Shown: positions 1-7,176 of the stretch, piece after piece
Numbering within the stretch: position 1 is the stretch's first letter
Layout: every line of letters begins with the position of its first letter
DNA from: Flavobacteriaceae bacterium UBA3078
GTDB lineage: Bacteria; Bacteroidota; Bacteroidia; Flavobacteriales; Flavobacteriaceae
Assembly (NCBI GenBank): GCA_002366675.1
Contig: DFBO01000189.1
Span: 1,733 to 9,848 of the forward strand
Direction of reading: 5' to 3'
Length of the DNA stretch: 8,116 bases
Made by a program: the position numbers and the translations under genes
The notes under the pieces: generated by a model
What the model was told of the DNA's origin: nothing
The model's input: only the letters and a program-made list of their open reading frames with translations
Databases searched by the model: none

Positions 1-1196
1 TAATCTCTGTGTAATGATGTTACAATAATTACAAAACGCTCAAACCACATTCCAATATTTACTACAATAGATATAAAGAAAGAGAACATGATACTTGTTC
101 TTAGTCTCTTAAACCACATAAACTGTGGAGAGAACACATTACAAGACATCATTGCCCAATATGCCCACCAGTAAGGTCCAGTTGCTCTGTTTAAGAAAGC
201 ATATTGTTCGTACTCGACACCAGAATACCAAGCAATAAATAACTCTGTTATATAAGCTACACCAACTATAGAACCAGTAATCATAATGACTATGTTCATT
301 AATTCGATGTGTTGAACAGTAATATAATCTTCAAGGTTACACACTTTTCTCATAATAATAAGAAGTGTGTTTACCATTGCAAAACCTGAGAATACAGCTC
401 CAGCAACAAAGTATGGAGGGAATATAGTTGTATGCCATCCAGGAATTACAGACGTTGCGAAGTCAAATGATACAATAGTATGTACTGAAAGTACTAATGG
501 TGTTGCTAAACCAGCAAGTACTAATGATACTTCTTCGAAACGTTGCCAGTCTTTTGCACGACCTGACCATCCGAAACTTAATAATGAATATATTTTCTTT
601 TGGAAAGGCTTAATAGCTCTATCTCTAAGCATAGCAAAATCAGGTAACAATCCTGTCCACCAGAAAACTAATGATACAGAAAGGTATGTTGAAATTGCAA
701 ATACATCCCAAAGTAATGGTGAGTTAAAGTTTACCCATAAAGAACCAAATTGGTTTGGAATTGGTAATACCCAATATCCTAACCATGGTCGACCCATGTG
801 GATAATAGGAAATAAACCTGCTTGAACAACAGAAAAAATAGTCATTGCTTCTGCTGAACGGTTAATTGCCATTCTCCATTTTTGACGGAAAAGTAGAAGT
901 ACTGCAGAAATTAATGTTCCTGCGTGACCTATACCAACCCACCAAACGAAATTGGTAATATCCCAAGCCCAACCTACGGTTTTATTTAAACCCCAAGTTC
1001 CTATACCTGTTGATATTGTGTAAATGATACATCCTATTCCCCAAAGAAAAGCTACTAGTGCTATAGAAAAAACTATCCACCAAGATTTGTTTGCTTTACC
1101 TTCAACAGGTCTTGCTACATCCACAGATACATCGTGGTATGATTTTTCGCCTGTAACTAAAGGTCTTCTAATAGGTGCTTCGTAATGAGACGCCAT
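1..1196 (-). CDS. actC: Alternative complex III subunit ActC, NrfD-type membrane protein (partial, 3' end outside window)
   Basis: This is the integral membrane, quinol-oxidising subunit of alternative complex III (ACIII). The reading frame is open from ATG at 1196 to the left edge, giving 398 residues (MASHYEAPIRRPLV...). The last visible residues are TSLHRD and the next codon begins TA, which fits the family's LHRDY motif, so the frame probably continues. At least nine hydrophobic segments are visible, near residues 39-62, 77-103, 116-135, 159-183, 221-246, 262-283, 300-330, 351-363 and 375-395. NrfD/ActC-like stretches include GIGHAGTLISAVLLLFRQ (about 88-105), IIHMGRPWLGYW (131-142), and PPYFVAGAVFSG (260-271). 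In solved ACIII structures this subunit binds the menaquinol site and contacts ActB; that is family knowledge. The start follows the actB stop by 34 bases with no promoter or terminator between, so it is co-transcribed. An AGGA lies 2 bases before the ATG, too close for a normal Shine-Dalgarno site. Family assignment is secure; only the missing C-terminus limits it. Confidence 0.95.
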   Translation of the reverse strand, partial: MASHYEAPIRRPLVTGEKSYHDVSVDVARPVEGKANKSWWIVFSIALVAFLWGIGCIIYTISTGIGTWGLNKTVGWAWDITNFVWWVGIGHAGTLISAVLLLFRQKWRMAINRSAEAMTIFSVVQAGLFPIIHMGRPWLGYWVLPIPNQFGSLWVNFNSPLLWDVFAISTYLSVSLVFWWTGLLPDFAMLRDRAIKPFQKKIYSLLSFGWSGRAKDWQRFEEVSLVLAGLATPLVLSVHTIVSFDFATSVIPGWHTTIFPPYFVAGAVFSGFAMVNTLLIIMRKVCNLEDYITVQHIELMNIVIMITGSIVGVAYITELFIAWYSGVEYEQYAFLNRATGPYWWAYWAMMSCNVFSPQFMWFKRLRTSIMFSFFISIVVNIGMWFERFVIIVTSLHRD

Positions 1197-1230
1197 AATC
1201 CTTTTATAATTATTTTCTTAATTCGTTTTA

Positions 1231-4200
1231 TTATGCTTCGGTTGTATTTCTCACTTTAGTATGATACTGCACATTAGGCTTAGTACCAATACTTTCTAAT
1301 AAGTGATACATACGATTATCTTCTAAAAGTTTTGCAACTTTACTGTCTTTATCGTTGATGTCTCCAAATACCATTGCTCCATTACTACAAGCAGAAGAAC
1401 ATGCTGTTTGGAATTCGCCATCTTTAATTTCACGTCCATCACGCTTAGCATCAAGAATGGTTTTTTGTGTTTTTTGAATACACATAGAACATTTTTCCAT
1501 AACTCCACGAGAACGAACAACAACATCTGGATTTAATACCATACGTCCTAAATCATCATTCATGTAGTAATCAAACTCATCATTCTGTGAGTATAAGAAC
1601 CAGTTAAAACGACGCACTTTATAAGGACAGTTATTTGCACAATATCTTGTACCTACACAACGGTTATATGCCATGTGATTTTGACCTTGACGACCATGAG
1701 ATGTTGCTGCCACAGGGCATACAGTTTCACAAGGTGCATGATTACAATGTTGACACATAACTGGCTGGAAAGCTACTTGAGGATTTTCTGAAGCTTGCTC
1801 CATTTCTCCTAAAGCTGTTGTAATTGCTAATCCTTTTGTATCTTCCTTTTTAGTAATATCTCCATCAAAAGATTCTTCAGATGAATAATATCTGTCAATA
1901 CGTAACCAATGCATGTCACGACTTCTACGTACTTCTGTTTTACCAACAACTGGAACGTTATTTTCAGCATGACAGGCTATTACACAAGCACCACATCCTG
2001 TACACGCATTTAAGTCTATAGATAAATTAAAGTGATGTCCAATTGAACGATCAAATTCATCCCATAAATCAACATCAGAAGACGTTACTGGTGTTTCAGC
2101 GTGGTTTAAAGATACTACTGGAACAGCGTTCCAAACAGATCTATCTTTCGTATTAAATATTTCTAATGACGTTTCTTTAATGATGTCTCCACGACCCATT
2201 AACGTATTGTGTAATTGCACACAAGCAAATTCATGCTCGCCACCAACAACACTTATAGAAACATCTGACTGAACTGAATTAAAGTCTTTGTAAAAATGGT
2301 AGGCATTCTTACCAGTTTGCATTTCTTCCTTTAAGCCCATTTTACGTCCATACCCTAAAGCAAGACCAACAGATCCTATTGCTTGCCCAGGTTGAATGTA
2401 TGCAGGAATCGTTACTGGGACACCATTTACTGTTAGTTCAACTAAACTTCCGTTTAATGCACCATCAGCTACATGTGTGTTTTTAATACCCAAACGTTCT
2501 GCATCTGCTTGCGATACTGTTAAATAATTATCCCAAGTTGTTCTTGTAATAGGGTCTGGAAATTCTTGTAACCATGGATTATTGGCTTGTTGACCATCTC
2601 CCATTCCTACTTTAGTGTATAATGTAAGCTCTAAGCCTTCAGATGAAGTTGAAGAAGCTAATGCTCTTGCAGCATCAATACCAGATACAGTTGAAAGAGT
2701 TGATCCAGCTACATTTCCTGAATTTTCAGTTGTACTTGTTGATGTACTAGTAACTTGTTCTAACTCATCCTCTTCTTTAATTCCAACTCCTACTGCAGCA
2801 TCGTGAATGATACCTCCAACTAAAGTTCTGTCTTTTCCACCAGATACTTCAGTTGTAGTAGTTTCAATAGTCTCTGTAGAAGAACCATTCAATCCACTCA
2901 TTTGAGTTCCAGAAACAAAAACACCATCGTGTAATGCTTGACTAAATGAAGAACCACCTAATATATTTTCATTCCAAGTTTGCTTGATGTAATCATGGTA
3001 AGAAACATCGTTTCCTGTCCAATTTAATAAAGCGTCTTGAAATTGTTTTGTATCGAATAACGGACGAATAGTTGGTTGCATTAAAGCATAATGCCCTTTT
3101 TTCAACTCTACATCTCCCCAAGATTCTAAGTAATGAGGTGCTGCTGCAATATATTGTGTTTGCGTAGATGTTTCATCTGCTTTTAAAGAGAACGTAACAG
3201 ATAAGTCTGTTTGTCCTAATCCTTCAGCAAAATCTACAGCATTTGGTAATGTGTATAGTGGATTAACACCACTCATAATAATTGCTCCAACTTTACCAGC
3301 TTTCATATCAGCAACTAAAGTATTTACAGCTTTATCATTTCCTTGTCTTGTTTTAATTGGTGTAGAAACATCAAGAACTTTAGAATTTAAATATTCATTT
3401 ATTTCTAACACAACCGTTTGTGCATTTACATCTTGTATTCCTGTAACTACAACACCTTTACTTCCAGATTTTTTAAGCTGAGAAGCAGCTTTACTTACAG
3501 CGTCTAATATATGTTCTGGTAAATCTACTGAAACTGAACCACCAACAACTTCGCTATATAATTTTGCTAAAGCTAATTTTTGTTGGCTTGGAGTTAATGG
3601 CACACGTTTGTCTGCATTAGCACCAGTTAAAGACATATTAGACTCAAACTGAATGTGACGAGACATTTTTCCATGATTTGGAACACGTCCAGCTGCATAG
3701 CCAGAATCGAATCCTCCTCCTTGCCAATCGCTTAAGAAATCTGCTCCAACAGAAACAATTGTTTCAGCTTTTGAGAAATCGTAATTAGCTAAGCCTCTTT
3801 CATTATATTTTGCTTGATAAGCATCAAGTGCAGCAGATTCTGATACAGCATCATAAATCACATGATTTACGTTACCATATTTTTGTTTGAATTCTGCTAT
3901 TAATTTTGTTGTAGAAGGACTAGCAAAAGTTTGGGTTAACAAAACGATTTGTTTTCCAGAACCACTTAAAGCTGTAAGTTTTTGACTCACCTCAGCATTT
4001 AAATCTTCCCAAGAAACATAACTATCTCCTTTAACTGGACCTTGCATTCTCAAGCTATCGTACAATCCTAAAACCGAAGCATTTACTCTAGCATTTGCTC
4101 CACCATTAGTGGATGCCATAGTATTGTTTTCAATTTTAATTGGACGACCTTCACGAGTTTTTACTAATACGCTAGCGAAATCAAAACCATCTGCAATAGT

Positions 4201-4494
4201 TGTTGCATAATAGTTAGCAACACCAGGAACTATTTCTTCTGGTTGCACTACATAAGGAATGGATTTAATAACTGGTCCTTCGCAGGCTGCAAGAGATGCA
4301 GCAGCAGTACTAAAACCAACATATTTTAAGAAATCACGACGTGTTGTTTTAGAACTCTCTAACGAATCTTTATCACCTAAAAATTCATCTGTAGGAATTT
4401 CTTTAACAAACTCATTTTGTTGTAGCGTCTCAACAATAGAGCTATTCTCGTTTAGCTCTTCAACACTTTTCCAGTATTTCTTGTTTGATGACAT
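1231..4494 (-). CDS. actB: Alternative complex III subunit ActB, Tat-exported molybdopterin-oxidoreductase-like/Fe-S protein
   Basis: This 1087-residue periplasmic electron-transfer subunit of ACIII carries electrons from ActC towards the ActA haems. After a 50-residue polar N-terminal extension comes a Tat-type signal (TRRDFLK, 51-57) and a lipobox LAAC with Cys71. Residues ~75-800 resemble molybdopterin oxidoreductases, but this part has only one cysteine after Cys71 (C758) and no CxxC cluster motif, consistent with the family's loss of Mo and Fe-S cofactors there. The C-terminal ferredoxin-like domain has four cysteine groups: C831/834/837/841, C914/917/922/926, C946/952/956 and C1002/1005/1032/1036. 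In the third group a Thr (CVGTRYC) stands where a fourth Cys would be, as expected for three [4Fe-4S] and one [3Fe-4S] cluster. Ser/Thr-rich, partly acidic segments lie at ~538-552 and ~580-620. Databases often call this family 'TAT-variant-translocated molybdopterin oxidoreductase'. It is preceded by actA at 33 bases and followed by actC at 34. The ATG at 4494 is chosen because the extension begins MSSNKKYWKS, as I recall for flavobacterial ActB. Confidence 0.96.
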   Translation of the reverse strand: MSSNKKYWKSVEELNENSSIVETLQQNEFVKEIPTDEFLGDKDSLESSKTTRRDFLKYVGFSTAAASLAACEGPVIKSIPYVVQPEEIVPGVANYYATTIADGFDFASVLVKTREGRPIKIENNTMASTNGGANARVNASVLGLYDSLRMQGPVKGDSYVSWEDLNAEVSQKLTALSGSGKQIVLLTQTFASPSTTKLIAEFKQKYGNVNHVIYDAVSESAALDAYQAKYNERGLANYDFSKAETIVSVGADFLSDWQGGGFDSGYAAGRVPNHGKMSRHIQFESNMSLTGANADKRVPLTPSQQKLALAKLYSEVVGGSVSVDLPEHILDAVSKAASQLKKSGSKGVVVTGIQDVNAQTVVLEINEYLNSKVLDVSTPIKTRQGNDKAVNTLVADMKAGKVGAIIMSGVNPLYTLPNAVDFAEGLGQTDLSVTFSLKADETSTQTQYIAAAPHYLESWGDVELKKGHYALMQPTIRPLFDTKQFQDALLNWTGNDVSYHDYIKQTWNENILGGSSFSQALHDGVFVSGTQMSGLNGSSTETIETTTTEVSGGKDRTLVGGIIHDAAVGVGIKEEDELEQVTSTSTSTTENSGNVAGSTLSTVSGIDAARALASSTSSEGLELTLYTKVGMGDGQQANNPWLQEFPDPITRTTWDNYLTVSQADAERLGIKNTHVADGALNGSLVELTVNGVPVTIPAYIQPGQAIGSVGLALGYGRKMGLKEEMQTGKNAYHFYKDFNSVQSDVSISVVGGEHEFACVQLHNTLMGRGDIIKETSLEIFNTKDRSVWNAVPVVSLNHAETPVTSSDVDLWDEFDRSIGHHFNLSIDLNACTGCGACVIACHAENNVPVVGKTEVRRSRDMHWLRIDRYYSSEESFDGDITKKEDTKGLAITTALGEMEQASENPQVAFQPVMCQHCNHAPCETVCPVAATSHGRQGQNHMAYNRCVGTRYCANNCPYKVRRFNWFLYSQNDEFDYYMNDDLGRMVLNPDVVVRSRGVMEKCSMCIQKTQKTILDAKRDGREIKDGEFQTACSSACSNGAMVFGDINDKDSKVAKLLEDNRMYHLLESIGTKPNVQYHTKVRNTTEA

Positions 4495-4527
4495 ATTATA
4501 TAATTGAATTACTTCTTGTTTGTTTTT

Positions 4528-5814
4528 TTAATAATGACATTTACCACACTCTAAACCTCCCATTTGAGCTACTGTAAGCTGGTCTACACCATACTTTTTA
4601 GATAGCTCTTCATGAATTTTAGTATAATAAGCATTGTCTTTTACTTTCACATTTGTATCTCTGTGACAGTTAATACACCATCCCATTGTTAATGGAGCAT
4701 GTTGCGAAACTATTTCCATTTCTTCAACTGGACCATGACATGTTTGACATTCTATTCCTGCAACAGATACGTGTTGTGAGTGATTAAAATATGCGAAATC
4801 TGGCAAATTGTGTATTCTTACCCATTTAACAGGTTGCGCTTCTCCTGTATATTTTTGGTCAGCATCACTCCATCCAGCAGCTGCATATAGCTTTTGGATT
4901 TCGCCATCGTAAAATTCTTTGCTATACTCTTCGGTAGCTGTAGATTCTGCTACTTCATAAATTGACTTATGACAATTCATACAGACATTTAATGATGGAA
5001 TTCCAGACGTTTTACTAACTCTTGCTGAAGAATGACAGTATTTACAATCGATACCATTATCTCCTGCATGTATTTTATGCGAATAATGAATTGGTTGAAC
5101 AGGTTGGTATCCTTGATCTATACCAACTTGCATCATAAAACCATATAAATAATACCCACTAGCTAATAATAAGAAGATAGCAGTAACTAATACTAAAAAT
5201 TGATTTTGAACAAAAGCTTTCCAGATTGGAGTTCCTTTTGTTTCAGAAACATCTACACCTTTAGCTTCAGCAAAACGAGTAAGTGTACGTCTTACTAATA
5301 ATAAAGCCAATGCAAGAAGCACAAACAATAAGGCTAAAGCTCCAAGAATTATTTGATTTGATATTCCAGGCTCTGCAGTTGTTGCTGCTCCAGTTGCACC
5401 TGCTACTTGAGCTGGAACTGCTGGTTCTTGAGCTGTATATGCTAAAATATGATTGATGTCATCATCTGATAGTTGAGGAAAAGCTGTCATAGCCGCTCCA
5501 CCATACTCATCATATATTTTAGTTGCATAAGCATCTCCAGTTTTAAGAACGCCAGAACTGTTACGAATCCAAGCTGCTAGCCACTCTCTATCTAAACCTT
5601 GTTCATCTGCCAAACGTTGCTCTACATGACGAAGTGCAGGACCTGTCATCTTCTTGTCTAATTTATGACAAGCAGCACAATTGGAGTTGAATAAAGATTT
5701 TCCTTTCTCTGGGTCGCCATCTTGAGCGAAAATTGAAGTTGAAATTGTTAGAATAAAAACAAAACTTAATTTAAGAATATTTCTGCCTAACTTACGGTTA
5801 CTCACCTGTTTCAT
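4528..5814 (-). CDS. actA: Alternative complex III subunit ActA, membrane-anchored six-CXXCH cytochrome c
   Basis: This multihaem cytochrome c subunit of ACIII receives electrons from ActB clusters and hands them to a cytochrome or oxidase. With ATG at 5814 it has 428 residues. The order is: signal peptide (basic MKQVSNRKLGRN, hydrophobic core 13-25, likely cleavage after SIFA at 30), a monohaem cytochrome c domain (CAACH 46-50, probable distal Met in TGPA/AAMTAFP region), an Ala/Pro/Thr linker (130-150), a membrane helix (153-174), a cytoplasmic loop starting RR, a second helix (206-228), then a five-haem domain with CKYCH 257, CMNCH 278, CQTCH 356, CINCH 380 and CGKCH 423. The last haem motif ends one residue before the C-terminus. 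Two earlier in-frame starts exist, TTG 5880 and ATG 5859. I prefer 5814 because it gives a normal signal peptide directly, though ATG 5859 is not excluded. It is the first gene of the act operon, with a -7-like box upstream at 5896-5903. Confidence 0.94.
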   Translation of the reverse strand: MKQVSNRKLGRNILKLSFVFILTISTSIFAQDGDPEKGKSLFNSNCAACHKLDKKMTGPALRHVEQRLADEQGLDREWLAAWIRNSSGVLKTGDAYATKIYDEYGGAAMTAFPQLSDDDINHILAYTAQEPAVPAQVAGATGAATTAEPGISNQIILGALALLFVLLALALLLVRRTLTRFAEAKGVDVSETKGTPIWKAFVQNQFLVLVTAIFLLLASGYYLYGFMMQVGIDQGYQPVQPIHYSHKIHAGDNGIDCKYCHSSARVSKTSGIPSLNVCMNCHKSIYEVAESTATEEYSKEFYDGEIQKLYAAAGWSDADQKYTGEAQPVKWVRIHNLPDFAYFNHSQHVSVAGIECQTCHGPVEEMEIVSQHAPLTMGWCINCHRDTNVKVKDNAYYTKIHEELSKKYGVDQLTVAQMGGLECGKCHY

Positions 5815-5895
5815 ATTAATGGTTGAATTAACGTCTAAACTTTGGTATGATTTTTTCATTAATGTGAATGAAAAACACAATTATAAAATCTCTCG

Positions 5896-5903
5896 CAAAA
5901 GTA
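5896..5903 (-). promoter_or_regulatory. Candidate Bacteroidota -7 promoter box for the act operon
   Basis: On the minus strand this reads TACTTTTG, an exact match to the Bacteroidota sigma-A -7 consensus TAnnTTTG. It lies 81 bases upstream of the preferred actA ATG, so the leader would be roughly 75 bases (about 30 if ATG 5859 were used). No good TTG (-33) element is seen at the usual distance; the area there is T-rich (TTTTC). An eight-base degenerate box in AT-rich DNA can arise by chance, so position and direction are the main support. Confidence 0.5.
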
Positions 5904-6001
5904 ACATTTAAAGTCGATTTTGAAAATGTTAGGGAAGTGTTAATTGGTAATTTAGAGGAATTCTAAATAATAAATAGATATAATAATTAGTTTATAAGGT
6001 C

Positions 6002-6009
6002 TACATTTG
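6002..6009 (+). promoter_or_regulatory. Candidate Bacteroidota -7 promoter box for the SPOR-protein gene
   Basis: TACATTTG matches the TAnnTTTG consensus exactly and sits 18 bases before the ATG at 6028, implying a short leader of about 13-15 bases. No TTG is present at the expected -33 position; the upstream DNA is simply AT-rich. It faces away from the actA box, so the 213-base gap would hold two divergent promoters. Confidence 0.5.
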
Positions 6010-6027
6010 TATTAAATATTGTTGAAA

Positions 6028-6426
6028 ATGAAAATATTAAAAACAAGAATAAGCACATTTACAGTTGTTTGCATTCTTTTTGTAAGCAACTTAAGTTTTG
6101 GACAACAAGGCACAGTAATTATCAATCAAGACAAAGAAATTGATAAATTACTTGCTATAAAGAAAGAAATGAATGAGTCTGAAACTGCTTCAGATAGATA
6201 TAAAATTCAAATTTATTCTGGAAACAGGCAAGAAGCAGAAAAATCTAAAAGCACCTTTAGAAATATGTCTATCAATTTAAGCTCGAAATTAGTTTATGAA
6301 ACGCCTAACTATAAAATTTGGGTTGGTAATTTTAGAACCAGACTTGAAGCAGATAGAGCTTTAGTAAAAGTGAAAGCCAAATTCCCTACAGCCTTTATTT
6401 TTAAACCTAAAAAGGAGAAGGAATAA
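6028..6426 (+). CDS. Secreted SPOR-domain protein
   Basis: This 132-residue protein has a signal peptide (MKILKTRISTF..., hydrophobic core about 10-24, likely cleaved after SFG-25 before Gln26), a short charged, probably helical linker (about 34-56) and one SPOR domain (about 57-128). The domain shows the pattern YKIQIYSGNRQEAEKSK, then LVYETPNYKIWVGNFRTR and LEADRALVKVKAKFPTAFIF. SPOR domains bind denuded peptidoglycan glycan strands, so a periplasmic cell-wall role is likely, but no catalytic domain or membrane anchor is present and the specific job is unknown. ATG 6028 is chosen over an in-frame TTG at 6019 because it begins an ordinary signal peptide and lies downstream of a -7-like box. 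It is divergent from actA; the next gene on the same strand starts 98 bases after its stop. Confidence 0.88.
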   Translation: MKILKTRISTFTVVCILFVSNLSFGQQGTVIINQDKEIDKLLAIKKEMNESETASDRYKIQIYSGNRQEAEKSKSTFRNMSINLSSKLVYETPNYKIWVGNFRTRLEADRALVKVKAKFPTAFIFKPKKEKE

Positions 6427-6524
6427 GGGTTTGATGGTGGTTGTATTATGCTAATTTATACTTTTAGAATACGTTATAATTAATGTTAGAAACAGCCTAA
6501 TTAAAATTATTGATTAACCAAATT

Positions 6525-7091
6525 ATGAATAGTAAGACATATTTAATTATGCACTTGATTTTGCTTTTAATCTTAATTAGTATTAGCGGATGTTCAAACA
6601 AGAAAACTGAATTCCAAGATTCTATTACGAATACAGAAGATGCAATGAGCTACCTTAGAGAGTTAGAAGGAGAATGGATTGCTACACTTGATGGCAACAA
6701 CGACTTATATGGCTTTGAATACATTCTAAGCGCTAGAGATAATGTAATTATTGAGAGATTAAGAACTGATATACCTACAGAAATGTTAACCATTTATAAC
6801 GTTGAACATAAAACATTAAAAGCCAGTCATTTTTGTCAATTACAAAATCAACCAAAGCTTATAGCAGTAAGTACAGGAGGAGGAGATATAAATCTATTAT
6901 GCACTGGAGAAGTAGGTAATACCTCTAACCATGATGAATTTCATATGCATGGTTATCATATACTTAAAACTAAAACAGGATTTAAAGTATGGATGGATAT
7001 GTATAAAGATGGTGAAATAATGATGAACAACAGATATGAATTATTTAGAGTTGATTCTGAAAAAGGACGAGAATTGATTAGTTTAAAATAA
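6525..7091 (+). CDS. Uncharacterised lipoprotein with lipocalin-like ('THYC..NQP' type) domain
   Basis: This 188-residue predicted lipoprotein has a short basic start, a hydrophobic core at 5-20 and lipobox SISGC with Cys23, so it should be lipidated. Sorting between the inner and outer membrane cannot be read here. The mature part begins with a helix and LRELEGEWIA (44-53), then an apparently all-beta domain. It contains TDIPTEMLTIY (81-91) and SHFCQLQNQPKL (101-112), which resemble the TPHEMVTVYH...THYCAAGNQPRM pattern I recall from an uncharacterised lipocalin/beta-barrel-like family. A histidine-rich strand NHDEFHMHGYHI (125-136) could bind a metal, haem or other ligand, which is inference. 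ATG 6525 is preferred to an in-frame TTG at 6510 since it gives a compact lipoprotein signal. The gene ends before a bidirectional terminator shared with infB. The existence of the gene is well supported; its function is unknown. Confidence 0.8.
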   Translation: MNSKTYLIMHLILLLILISISGCSNKKTEFQDSITNTEDAMSYLRELEGEWIATLDGNNDLYGFEYILSARDNVIIERLRTDIPTEMLTIYNVEHKTLKASHFCQLQNQPKLIAVSTGGGDINLLCTGEVGNTSNHDEFHMHGYHILKTKTGFKVWMDMYKDGEIMMNNRYELFRVDSEKGRELISLK

Positions 7092-7176
7092 AACACTAAA
7101 CACAACAATACATATAATTAATTGTTTCTTTTGCTTTTCTATATGGACTATGTTAAAGAAGGGAAATTATTAAAAC

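Noticed and set aside
367..825. Open plus-strand frame of 152 codons
   Set aside because: It lies entirely antisense to actC, whose membrane-protein sequence is clearly conserved; the product has no signal, domain or sensible composition.
1323..1526. Second minus-strand open frame overlapping actB
   Set aside because: It is a frame shadow within the conserved C-terminal Fe-S domain of actB.
2615..2806. Short plus-strand open frame
   Set aside because: Antisense to the Ser/Thr-rich linker of actB; the low-complexity coding sequence explains the absence of stops.
3251..3481. Short plus-strand open frame
   Set aside because: Antisense to the Mo-oxidoreductase-like part of actB, with no start signals or recognisable domain.
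4259..4507. Plus-strand open frame over the actB start
   Set aside because: Antisense to the conserved N-terminal extension and Tat signal of actB.
5815..5880. Longer ActA N-terminus from TTG 5880 or ATG 5859
   Set aside because: Both would put 15-22 polar residues before a complete signal peptide that begins at ATG 5814. TTG 5880 would also leave almost no leader after the -7 box. ATG 5859 remains a minor possibility.
6441..6466. Possible promoter for the lipoprotein gene (TTG at 6441, TACTTTTA at 6459)
   Set aside because: The -7 box lacks the final G and the spacer is only 15 bases, shorter than usual; co-transcription with the SPOR gene is equally possible.
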